NCBI GenBank assembly: GCA_911728455.2
Contig: OU452228.1
Span: 1,922,001 to 1,986,000, forward strand
Direction of reading: 5' to 3'
Length of the DNA stretch: 64,000 nucleotides
DNA from: Marthasterias glacialis
Lineage: Eukaryota; Echinodermata; Asteroidea; Forcipulatida; Asteriidae
Positions 1-13,000 of this stretch are shown piece by piece; position 1 is the first letter of the stretch, and every line of letters starts with the position of its first letter. The translations under genes and the position numbers were made by a program. A model generated the notes under the pieces. That model searched no databases and had not been told where the DNA came from. It worked only from the letters and a program-made list of their open reading frames with translations.

Positions 1-743
1 GGATTCGGTTAACATTTTAACTTTTGTAGTAAATGTACATTCACAAGTAACAAATTTAAACTATATAATATAGTTAATACTAAGTCTTCATACCAAGTAT
101 CATTACCCGAAGAAAATAGCATCAACAAATTATACTCAAGAACAACAACAAAATTTGTTAAACAAACTAATCAAATCAAAATAAACTCAATTTTATGGCC
201 CTTTAAAGAATAAACCTTCAGTAAAGTAAATAAAAAGAACGGAACAAATAAAAAGATCACAGAAGTTTTTTTTCTAAATATGCTATTTGTACAAAAATAA
301 TGTTTGATGAAAGGTTTTGTCACTTACCAGTGGTTGCAGTCCTTAGCGATATAAACATCCCTTTTTTCATTTGCCATTCAACAAAAATCCAAGTGTGTGT
401 ATGTTATACCTATGTGCAAAAGTTTTGGCATTCAATTAGTTTTTGAAATTTTCGGAAGTGGCTTCAAATAATGTCGATACATGTAACAGTTTGAATGATG
501 GATCGAGATTAGTGTAGCAGTGTGTGTTCGCAGACCGAACGCATCATGAGTGTTAAGAAACCAAGTTTTTGTTGTTTAGTAATAGGCAATATTTTTGACA
601 GCCAGAGGGCGCAATACTAATTCCATTTTAATTCCAAGTACACAAATATTTCAAACATTAACAATAAAATTTTCCAAGCAAATATCTTACACTGATTTAC
701 TATATTGGTTTTTTTTCATTGATAGATTTTACCATTTAACTGC

Positions 744-749
744 TTTATT
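744..749 (-). promoter_or_regulatory. possible polyadenylation signal of the SLC6 gene
   Basis: AATAAA on the minus strand about 200 bases past the stop codon. It is the nearest canonical hexamer noticed downstream; AT-rich DNA gives such hexamers by chance. Confidence 0.3.
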
Positions 750-947
750 AGAAGTCTATTTGCATCTGGTTTACCACACTATTTCTATGGTTTTCCCACA
801 ATCTACCCAAAAGGGCGCCCTCTTGCAGTCAAAAATAAGGCTTATTGACATGGATCCATGCCCAACGTACGGATCCAGAATTACTGTGTATGAAATGGGA
901 CATTTCCTCTCCGGGTATTCCACACAGTGGAGTGTGAATAGTTGTTT

Positions 948-1094
948 TTACATATTTGAACTGAAACCAGCATTTTGGTAGATTTGACTGTCTGAGTTGG
1001 TTTTAGGGTGTAGTGGAGGGTAACCAGCTGTGTTCCGGTCCACATCCAGGGCTGGACCCCACTCTGGGCTCGGCTTCACGGCACCGCGGAGTCT
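948..1094 (-). CDS. SLC6 exon 13: cytosolic C terminus and stop
   Basis: Residues 549-596 and TAA. Starts [15 protein letters not shown], matching the family's conserved PxPxWGPA tail motif. Acceptor TTATTAG, phase 0. The last residues (SNM) are not a classical PDZ-binding tail. Confidence 0.88.
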   Translation of the reverse strand, partial: RLRGAVKPSPEWGPALDVDRNTAGYPPLHPKTNSDSQIYQNAGFSSNM

Positions 1095-4000
1095 CTAATA
1101 ACAGTAAATCACAGTTGGAAAATTACAATGAGCATTTCAATATGACTTTCCCTCAGTACGAGTCTTTCTCACATAAGAGTGAATGTACCTGTAGATTTGT
1201 ATATGTACAGTATAGGTTTGTTTTCTTGTTGTAAGATTTCCTGCCCGTTGATACGGAGTTCCTGAAGGGATTGGTACAGAAAAAGGGTAACAAACGTATT
1301 CCTTCCCCTCAAAACAATAGACCGATTGCGCGATGTTTACATGCGGTCACGCGACCCCTATCGGGTATGACGTCATACAGCTGGTGAAAACATACGTGTA
1401 AAGAGATCAGCCCCTATTATTTTAAGTAGTATGGTGTGGCATTAATTTAAATCACATCTCTGTTTCATAATTTAACAGAATTCTTCTGAAAAGAGGTTTT
1501 TTTTAGCCATGCACTACCGGCGTCGGACGACTATTATGTAGCCACCCGTCTGTTATTTTGTTTGTAATCTTGGCCTAAATCACTGTAAAAAAGGATAAAC
1601 AACGTTGGAAAAGTGAGCATTAGTACCTAGCCTTGCAGAATTTCAAATAGGCAAAGGAATCACACAGTTTTGGAAAGCAATTTCTTTGGAGGATTTCAGC
1701 TTCAAAACTTTGAAATTTTTGTGTTGAAAAGTGTGTGGTGATCGCGGTCGTCTGGCCTAATGTTCCGTTGTGCGCTGTACACATCGAGCACATTTATACG
1801 GTACTTTTACAATTTTCAAGACTTGCTGGAACTGTCCTTACTGGCTTTATTCAGCCACTTGAAGGTCTTTGGTACAAACTCTGGAATATCTTTCACAGAT
1901 TTCGAGCAAGAAAAGCCTCGATCGAATAAACTAAATGCATTAATCATCGTATACCGTACCACCATTCCCTGAGGAGGACTACGTGTGTGTTTACATTTTT
2001 TACCCAACAGGGGTCACGTGAGGTAGGTCGCGCAATCGGTCTATTATAGTACACCGTCGAAAGAACTTCGTTCCCTCGAAACATGTTATGATACTTATGG
2101 TTTTTTTAATACATATTATTTTATATTCTTTACTGTCCCTTTATGGGCTCCGTAGGTTGGCATCAAACATTTGACTGGCTAGACAATTAGTATAAAGGAC
2201 ATTGTAGATTCGACTTAGTATGCATAACCATTAGGAACGTAATCCAAACAATGGGACTAAGAGAATTCTATTCACTGGGTCAAAAACTTGGCCACGAACA
2301 ATAGAGTAACAGAAGAAGGATCCAAAAGTTTGCCACCAACAATAGAGTAACAAAAGAAGGACCCACACTTGGCCACCAACAATAGAGTAACAAAAGAAGG
2401 ACCCCAAACTTGACCACGAACAATAGAGTAACAAAAAATGACCACACATGGCCACAAACTATAGATGGACCCCACACTTGGCAACGAACAATAGAGTAAT
2501 AAAAGAAGGACCGCACAAATGGCCACGAACAATGGAGTGGCAAGAGAACGACCTACACTTGGCCGTAAATAACTACGGATATACATGGGTGTGAGTTTAT
2601 GTAAGAAATTTAAATGAAACATTTTTCTTGTTCATCCGCCTCAAATGTTTATATCTAACTTAAACAACGTTGATGGTAAGGGGTGCTCAGGAGGTGATTG
2701 TTTTCTCTCTCCAACCTGTTTTAATTTGTTGCTTCATTTTGGGTCTATCTGTGATTGCGTTTAATCGACAATTGGAGTTCACCAAGCAAATCCGACATTA
2801 ATAATGACTTTAATAATAGTTTTAATGAGAGAAACACTTGTGACTTACCTGGAATGGGTTGCCTTCTGCTTTGAAGATAAAGAAATACACTGCATAGACA
2901 ACAATGCATAACAGTGAGCTACCCGTCATGCACCAGCCTAGGGCATCTGCCCACCGTGGGAATATATAATCCCCATACTGCGCTGACGTGAACGTCAAAA
3001 ATCCATAAAATATCAGAACCTGTTGAAAGAGAAAGCGATGGAAAACTCAGTAATTGGCCAATTGCATGTAGTATTGGATACTTTCACATCATTCTGTGCA
3101 CCTTACATTTAAGCTGGTATACTGTTCAATTGAATAGTTTAGTTTTGAACAAACTGTTAAGGCCTTGTCACACGGGGCAATTTTTACTGGCAACTAAGAG
3201 GCAATCAACTGCAATGCTTACAAAAGGAACACTTTGGCAGTACGGGGGTTATTTTTCTAGTCATGTCTTATCTTGGAGATGGCCTGGAACTGGTTGCCTG
3301 TAAATTGCCGTGCGTAACATGGCCCTTTTCTTTGAGATATTGGGTTGGGTGCAAGAATAAATTAATTCTGCAATACTCCCGAGCCAACCACTCCACATTG
3401 AGTTTCAGTATACATTGTCTATACATTCTTATAACGACCTAGTCAACATATGGACTGATTTTCCTAGTTGTTGAAAACTGAATAGGAAATTAGTTAAACA
3501 CTAGTTAAAAGTTTAAAAAAAAAAATGGATTTGATAGTTAGTTTAATAACCCTGACTAGAAAAAAAACTAGTCAGACTGACCGATTTCCAGTTGCACCCA
3601 GTTGATCCTTAATTGTTAGTCAAATCTTTAAAATTTTATTACACTCTAAAAAAACATCAGTCAGATACTGGTTTCTAGTCAAATCTGACTGATGTTTTTT
3701 TAGAGTGTAATAAAATCATGTATTGTATAGAGTAAGCATCTTGCCTTCATGACATCGGCAGTAATGAGATACCACATGATCTTCCAAAGGAAGCTTGGTC
3801 TACTTCCAATCATAATACCTATCTCCTTCATGAACCTGTCCAATCCTGTGAAAAAAAACCAAGCGCATAATTATTAGCACTTATCAGCATTTTGGTTGGT
3901 AAGCATTTTGCAACAGCTTGTTCTATTTTCTCGAGTATTATTTACCGTAGACAAAGTCAAAGACCAGCAGTTCAATGAGAGCCAGAATCAGTGGAGTATA

Positions 4001-7000
4001 TCCAGCAGAGTACCAGTCAAACAGAGTCATGACATAGATACCTCCCTGTGTATAAAAACACAAACGTGCATCTTATCAGAGCATCGATTATCACAAGATA
4101 TTTCACACAGATCTATCAGAGATCCAGTTATCACAAGAGTTTTCACATTCCCCCCGTATTTTCAAAGTTCTCGACCGATTTTTATAAAGCATGCAACAAA
4201 TGTTTATTTTACCAAGTTCAGAGAAAAAACTTAAAATACACATTCCCCCCGAATTGAAAACTAACGATAGTTAGTACCCGATGTTGACCCTAGTTTTTAT
4301 AGCATTTTGTCACGCAAAAAATAATATTTATCAAAAGAAATTATTTTTGACCAACAAAAAAGTTCCCAAGTTGAAAACATTTGAGTTGAAAATAACCAGG
4401 AGGTCTGGGTTCCTGAAGTCTTGCAAATCGTACCTGTGTAGTAAAAGGCAATCCAAGCAACAGCATGATCAAACAGACAAAAAATATAAATAAGGTCTTC
4501 CTCTTCCTCAACCCTGGAAAGAAGCCCACCAATTCGTCCATGGTCGCAGTGATAACCGTCTCCAAGGTTACAAACTGCCAAAAAAATATTATCAAAACTC
4601 GTTATTTTAATCCAATGACCTTCTATCAAAAGGGACCAACAATAAACTATTATCTATAAAGTACAAGTATCTTAAAGACGTGCACTCGTCAACGTGCGAC
4701 AAACAAAATCGTGCCACGACAGATCACCTTTGACCGGCGCACGCGTTGTACATTAACTAGGTACAGATACATGATCGTTTTGTGCCACAGAAACAGTCGT
4801 CGGGTAATGGTGACGAGCGGACGTCTTTAATAAAAGTTTGAATGCATTTTGTTTGGTTTTAAAGTGTTTGGCTTTAGGAACTGAGTATTAGAAATTGATC
4901 ATTGTGGATCCGATTGACTCTACGTATCACATGATAAATCAATGTTATGAAAATTCCGTGTTGGAAATAAATTTGAGGCTTGTCCACAGCGGCGTAGCCA
5001 TGGGGGGCCTGGGGCAAGTGCCCCCATAACATATGTGGTCCCCCCCCAAGTGCCTCCCGTGAAAAAAAAATCCAGATACATGTAATTCATTAAAAAAAAC
5101 ATTGTTCCAAAGCTCCCACACTGAAAAGCAATGCCCCGCCCCATTGTAAAAATCCTGGCTACACCACTGCTTGTCAAGTCTTGACCTACATTGCTTTTTT
5201 ATGGTATGATTATGTGTAAACATTGTTATCTCACCTGGCTGTCGAGCCCCAGTGTAATCAACATAAGGAAGAATATGAAAGACCACAGTTGAGGTACTAC
5301 AGTCAATCTTGATATCGCCTCAGGATAGGCGACAAACGCTAAACCAGGACCTAGCCAAAAGATAGTTTGTCAAATTGTCAAAATGGAATACACTGTATCT
5401 CCATAGTGCCTAAAAACTACGGAGCACCGAAAGTGTCATATCAAGGTAAAATTCGACCGGGCGAACGAAAACCTAAATTAATTTTTACTGGCTTAAGTGT
5501 AGACCAATAACTCGACTCGAACAAAAATTGAATCTCGTTATAAGAAACATTACTAATCGTTGAACAACGCTCAGAAGATTGACATGAAATAAATGTCGTG
5601 ACTTCATGTATATTCGTCCAATTTATACGCTGGGCCTATCTGGTTTTTAGTTTGATATTGGGTTTATTGCCAATTCCAACTTTTTGCAAGAGTTGATTGC
5701 TAACTGTCAGAAGTGCCCTCCACCAAAGTCATTTTCTTTTTAGTTTTCAAACATTTCACAGATTATTTGCCGTCACGTGGTAAACATTTCTATTTACAAA
5801 GCCTCAATTTGTCAACATTTCAGTGGTAGTGTTTTGGGGTTCAGAACTTACCTGCTTTTATAGCTTGGTCGATAGGTACCCCTGCATCACACGCCATGAA
5901 TCCAATGATGGAAAAGACGACAAAACCAGCAAAAATACTGGTCAAACAACCACCAATTATCACAATAGTCGTATCCCTGAAATTAATATACAATGTAGCA
6001 TAGCAAAATACTCCCAAAAACTTTATCATTATAGTCACTTAACGAAATCCTGACAGAACCAAATTGTCAAAGTTCAACTACGACAGTCATATAGAACCAG
6101 CTTCCAGTCACTGGCACAATGCATTTGTGGAAAAGTTGACACTTGGTTGCACACTACTGTGTTTACAGATGTATAAGCAAGTCATTTTGACTTATTATAA
6201 CTGACCAATCAGTTTTTACATGGCATCGACTTCACGAGATTGTTTTACATGTTTTTATTTTATTTTTTTTTTTTGAACACTTAAACAGCCAAGTCCATTG
6301 CTCCACAAACGCGTTGCGGACGGCCAAAGCAGAATTGCGCATTTTGAGGGTCTGTTCTTTCAATTCACTCTTCGCTAAAGCATTCTCTTGCTTTGCTAGA
6401 TTTGATTTTTATGCAGGTAGTCACCCTAGTAAGTATACCACATTTCTTTCCTGAGAGTTCCTACGCGTGGGTGTGGAGAACAACATAAAAACGGACGATT
6501 CACGATGGTTGAAATTCTTAGACAGCTATTGTTAAAGATGTATGATCAGTACTCAAGCCGATTTTACCTTAAAAATGAAATCCAAATGTTGAATTGCCAT
6601 TGACCAAAGTTATTAACTTTCAAATAAGATATCGAACGGAAAAATCCATCAACGAAAAACTAACGGAGTAATTATTTTTTTGAAATGAATGTTTGTGTGG
6701 AGCACAATAAATAAACTCCGCTCGCTGCCTGCTCAATTTCAGCCTTTTGTCACAGACACAATGCTGGCGAAATGACGTTGTAGCTGACGACTGGGTACCA
6801 TTTTATTTATCTACAAGGTCAAAATGCAATTTATTCATTCTATTCATTATAAAATAACATGCTGTTTTAAATTTCGTGCGGTGGAATGAATTCATTTCCG
6901 AGCACAAAACACAGGAGCGTGGATCAGACATGTTTAAGGCCTTAAAAACAAATAACGCATTTCACTGACCTGAAGATGTTATTGTGGAATGTATTGTAGC

Positions 7001-10000
7001 TTGATAACGTATGCAAACCACCCCATCCAATGGCAAATGAAAATACCACCTGATTGGCTGCCGCTCTCCATACCTTTATGATATCATCAAATAAATTTAT
7101 AGGCACGTCAAACAGAAGAAACACTAAATATTAAAATAAACATAACATAATAAGCCACACAACAACTTCCGCAACGTAACAGTTGGGTGTGCCGCTGAGG
7201 TTCTTGTTTGAATTTGGGAAGCATTAAACAAAGGTTTATATCAGTTCTAACTTACAAGACCCATCAGCTGCTTAACTTCATAAACAAAAGTCTCCTTTTA
7301 TATCATATTATACGACGGTTTAGGACTGTACCTGGATATCAAGAAGTTTGTCAAACTGTGGTGTAATGAAGTAGAGAATACCGTTGGCTGCGCCAGGCTG
7401 CAGGGCGCCTATGATGAGGAGAGTCAGTAGACCAAGATACGGAAATGTTGCAGTAAAGTAGACAACCTGATAGAACAAAATAGTTGCAGTGTTTTATGAA
7501 TAAGAGTCAGTAGACCAAGATATGGGAATATTGCAGTAAAGTATACAACCTGATAGAACAAAATAGTTGCAGTGTTTTATGAATAAGAGTCAGTAAACCA
7601 AGATATGGGAATGTTGCAGTAAAGTATACAACCTGATAGAACAAAATAGTTGCAGTGTTTTATGAATAAGAGTCAGTAGACCAAGATATGGGAATGTTGC
7701 AGTAAAGTATACAACCTGATAGAACAAAATAGTTGCAGTGTTTTATGAATAAGAGTCAGTAGACCAAGATATGGGAATGTTGCAGTAAAGTAGACAACCT
7801 GATAGAACAAAATAGTTGCATTGTTTTATGAATAAGAGTCAGAAGACCAAGATATGGTTATGTTGCAGTAAAGTATACAACCTGATAGAACAAAATAGTT
7901 GCAGTGTTTTATGAATAAGAGTCAGAAGACCAAGATATGGGAATGTTGCAGTAAAGTATACAACCTGATAGAACAAAATAGTTGCAGTGTTTTATGAACA
8001 AGAGTCAGTAGACCAAGATATGGGAATGTTGCAGTAAAGTATATAACCTGATAGAACAAAATAGTTGCAGTGTTTTATGAACAAGAGTCAGTAGACCAAG
8101 ATATGGGAATGTTGCAGTAAAGTATACAACCTGATAGAACAAAATAGTTGCAGTGTTTTATGAACAAGAGTCAGTAGACCAAGATATGGGAATGTTGCAG
8201 TAAAGTATACAACCTGATAGAACAAAATAGTTGCAGTGTATTATGAACAAGAGTCAGTAGAACACGGTACCGGGATGTTGCAATAAATTACCGGTATACA
8301 ACCTGATGACAAACACAATATACTGATGTCATCCTTTCATTCTCTGTCCTTACTTCCCTCAAAATTCTTATTCATTTAAACTGAGTTAAACCAAATGGAA
8401 TCAGGTGATTTGAGAGAGCCAGGACGACCTCAAAGAATGGGAATCATGGGAGAAGTCCTCGATTTTTTTTTAAGAATTTCATTTATTTTCTTTTTTGTTT
8501 TACCAGAACGAATGACAGGAGAATGTCCCCGCTGTTCAGATTCTGGTGGTCTCGTTGCTCATTCACTCGATCCAAAATTTAAATGACTGGCATATAGACG
8601 TGAAACCTATGGTGAGAAAGCATACAGCAAAAGTGTCGCCGATCCCAATGCATGACAAAGGGGAAGAAGAATTTGCTGGAATTTGCTTTAGGAAGAGTTC
8701 CCCATGCTCCCACTGATTTCAAAATGAAAAAATGTATCTAATTGAAACACAATACTGAATTCATTATACGTGACATCACACTGAAAAAAACGTTGGTCAA
8801 ATCTGTTGACACCATTTGTTGGGCAAAGTAGGTTCCTTAAGATTTGACCAACAAAAGCACTCATTTATGTTGTTGGGCAAACCTTATTAGAAGTGAGAAA
8901 AAAAATGGGCAACTCTTTAGTAATCTAAATTCATCATAATTGTTGGTTACACTGATGCACATAACTTGGGCAACTTTTTGTTGTCGTGAAAACGAAAAAG
9001 TCGTCTGATCATGCGTACTGCCATCAAAGTTTTGACCAACTTAGTCTGGTTTCCAGACCAAAAAACCCGACTATTCTCTGTCGATTTTAGGCTCAGGCAT
9101 CACCCAAATGTCACGTGACAAAAAAGGAAGAATTCCTCCTTTTCCGAAAATATCCTAATGCTCTGAACTCGTTGTCGTCAACATCGGACAGTGTCGTTGA
9201 TGGTCGGACATTTCTTTTGTTGATAACAGTTCAAAAATTTTGCAGACACGTCCTATTATCGTTTTTCTTTTTCTTCCCCCCCCCCCAACAAATTCAACAC
9301 TATTATTTGAATATATTTGTAACATTTTTACAAACTGATTATTCCAGGCTTTTTGAAAGCAAACAGAGCCCGTCATCATCCAATGACATCGCCCACCGTT
9401 GGGGACAAGTAATGAATATCTATATATTGCGTCATAATCTATGTATAGCTTTGGATGGTGCCTGACCTCAGATTTTTAACAAGAGTCGTCAGGGAACCTT
9501 TGGTCAGGGAACCAGACTATGATCAACTTTAGGCATAGATCCCACTGGGCCGGCCGCGGCACGGTCAATCTATCCCATCGATGCTTCCACAATGGTGACA
9601 TGCGACAACGTGACTGTGGCGGCCCTCCTCAAACAATGGGGTTGTGCAGTTGTTACAAATACCTTTGGAGGTTTGTTTTTAACTAAGTTATGAAGTTCGT
9701 TTTCTAATTCTATGTTTAGCTTTTTAACATGTTTACAAATCATCTACAAAAACGTTTTAAAGTGTAAAACTGTTTTTGCAATTTGCCCTTAGCCTGAAAA
9801 GATCAGACTATGTCATAGGCCTATGAAGATTGTTGAAAACAGAATTGCCCTTCAACGAAATATACTATGTTATTCTTCCTCATTAAATATTTACATTGTG
9901 TGATTTAAAAAAAATATTTTAAGTGTAATTGCCAAAAGAGAACAAACCAAAAGATTGATGAAGCACAAAACATTAAATGTTTTGTTTGTGGAGGGTAAAA

Positions 10001-13000
10001 ATATGCCTGGTTTTTAATGAACGTTAGATAGGGAGGGTGGGGTTGCTCATTTTTATTTTTTATTTTTTTATTAAACAATTAAAATATTTTTGTCATATTT
10101 CATTCTTGTGCAATTTTAATGTTTACGGGGGATTTCAATTTATTTTTACTGCCTTTGTGATTCAATTGTGCAATGTTTTGATGTTTTTTATGTTTATCTT
10201 CTTTGTACATGTTTTATTGTAAATGTTGAAGTAAATTTTAAAATTTGTAAAGTACATTTTAAATGATCAGCAGTGCTGTATGGCATCATCAATAAGAATG
10301 TTTTTAACTAAATAATTAAATTATATGTTTCTTAACGGAGGTAGGACAATAAACGAAACTATATGTAGCTGTAAATATTTACAGAGCTTATTCGATCATT
10401 TGGTTGGTTCAGGTACAAAATCTGGACAATACTAACAATTGTTTTAGAAGGTTGATGTGTAGAATTCAAAAATGTTATGAAATAAATTATTTTAACATTG
10501 AAATTTGATTAAAAAATGTTTGTGTGTATAATATGTTTGTTTGTGTCAGCTGCATGGATAACGAATTCAGTTTATTGGTGATTTTAATCATTAGTTGGCA
10601 TTAATTTGGAAAAAAGTCCAACAAATGGTTATCTAATTCACCATTTATTGGACTATTGTTTACACAAATGCTCAACAATTGGTTAATTTGTGTTTACAAT
10701 CTTAACCATTAGTTGGCAAGAAATAAAATAGTGTACTTCAAATTGGTTAATTATTTTCACCATTTGTTGGATAACATAAAACATTGACCAACAATTCCCC
10801 AACACTTGGTCAAGCAAACTTCCCCAATTTCCCAACTTTTACATCAAAACTTATTACCCCAAAAAAATTAACCAACAAAGTTGATTCAGATTTTGCCCAA
10901 CAGTGTAGCAATTTTATCAGACCTATAAGTTGGTCCAAATATTTACCAAACTTTGTTGAATGGTACAATTTTGACCAACAGATGGACCAGTTCGTATTAG
11001 ACCTAACGTTGGTCAAAAAGTAACCAATATTTTTGCAGTGCAGTTTATTCAAGTGGAGTTTATTCAAAACTACAACACAAAACAATATCAATAATATAAA
11101 ATAAAAAAATTAAATATATAGTTTTAAATTAAGTAATTTACATCACGTGGGAACGTGCAAAATTATGAGCAAGATGTGAAATGCATTGTGGTTTTCTTGA
11201 CCTTTCCAGATGTCCTGACGCCTTTGCTGATGCAGAAGAAGACCACAATCCACACAAGGATGAAGCAAAGCAGAATCTCCCACTGAATCGTGCCTACGTC
11301 ATCAATTGAGTCTGTAAGCTGCAATACTCGCCGTCTACAAAACACAATCAGCACATTCAAACATTATCCTTTAATGAAAAAAGGCAGTGATTTTAATTAT
11401 ATAACTTACGTTTTAGGTTTGTGCTATATTCAACACTTTACAAAAATGCATTTTATGACAAGCAATATTAAACCAAGACAAGTGAAAATATTGTTACTCG
11501 CTCACTCGTAAACAAATAAATGAAACTGGTTAACATTTTAATACTCAATACGGAAGTTGTGAGCATTTATGAAATTTCTCAAAGCGTAGACTCACCAAAC
11601 TTAATAATAGATGATGCTATAGGATTTTACAGCAAAAGTGACCCCTTAGTCATCATTCATAAATACCAAAGACAGTTTAGGCATTCCTATTGGTTGAAAA
11701 GTGGTCACATGACCGTGTTTACTTGGTATGAAACAGCTGATAAATACACGGCTGGAGCTGATTAAGACCGGTTATTTCAGTCTGGTTTCCTGCTTTGATA
11801 CTCTATCACTAAAAAACGTATACGAAGAGGTGCGAAACAGACCATAGTGCAAAGTTGGGCTCCTGAACGTAACGTTGGCCAACAGCAAAAATCATTGAAA
11901 AGCGAGCAAGGTTTGCTGGTTCGCTCCCTGATTTTTTTATACATTTTATTTCTTAACACTAAAAGGGCATTTATGACTGGGATTAGAAGAGTGGTGACTC
12001 GGTCTTAAAGGGGTTGTGTCGTCATGATCTTAATCATAATCATGGTCATAATCATGACGACACAGCCCCCTTAAGCGACCGTTTAACACCTTATTAGGGA
12101 GTGAAAATCATGGTCGTATCACTTGCGATACAATCTGTTTGGCTAATAAATATCAGTTCAACTCAATTTGTCAGAAAAATTTGTTTAAAATCAAAATCAG
12201 TAAGAGATTATTCTTCATCAAATATCGAGTTTCTGTACTTATTTGCATGTGATGTATGTGACTTCTTTTTATCGGACAACTAGCTTATCCAGCTTTCATT
12301 TGGTCATCTGGCGTTATTTGTGAACGGGCGGTTAAAGGATCTCAGACAAATGTATTACGGGAGAGGAGAGATGACAGGATATGCAAGATGGTGAGATTCT
12401 GATTCAACTTAGATAACATACTCAAAGTATTCTTCGCTTGAAAAGACTGGTTTGCCTCTTATTGTGTAGTTTGGGTTGAGCGGACATTCCTTCACATCTC
12501 CTTCTCGGTTACCATCGAAACAAGCATCTGTGTTGAAGTCGGTATGATTACACCCCACCCACGGTAAGGGACTCAAGAATGATGCAAACATATAGTAGAC
12601 TGCGTAGGCGATTATGATGTTGTAGTAAAGGCAGAAGTAGGCAGAAATCAACACCATGCCAAAACCAATACCTACAAAAAGGAATCGGGTCAAAAAGCAC
12701 TGCTAAACTTTCTCAATAAATAATTGACCGTTTCATTGTGTCTTTAACTTCATAGCCCCTTAAGGTCTATTTTAATCGCACAATCATAAATATTTTGCAA
12801 ACATAACTTCAAATCCCAGTATGTGTATTGACAAAATACTTATGACAACCCCACCCCCACCCAACCCCCTCCCCCAACACAAGCCCTCAAGTGTGTAACT
12901 GCCTCCAATCGTTGACCCTCCTTTGTTCAACTCTTTGTCCTGACAAACGCGGACTCCATTGTTTTTGTGATAGCAATCGTGGACCTATTGTCCTCGATCT

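Noticed and set aside
328-377. Possible first coding exon on the minus strand, 16 codons (MANEKRDVYIAKDC...) ending in a good donor TG|GTAAGT
   Set aside because: The donor is strong, but the peptide is not recognised and the rest of the gene would lie outside the window. It may be the first exon of the next gene to the left; not supported enough to annotate.
2231-2622. Three overlapping minus-strand open frames rich in FCYSIV repeats
   Set aside because: They read through a 40-bp tandem repeat in all frames.
7421-8310. CRISPR-like array
   Set aside because: Regular 83-bp spacing, but the whole unit is repeated with no unique spacers, and it derives from an exon boundary in an animal gene.
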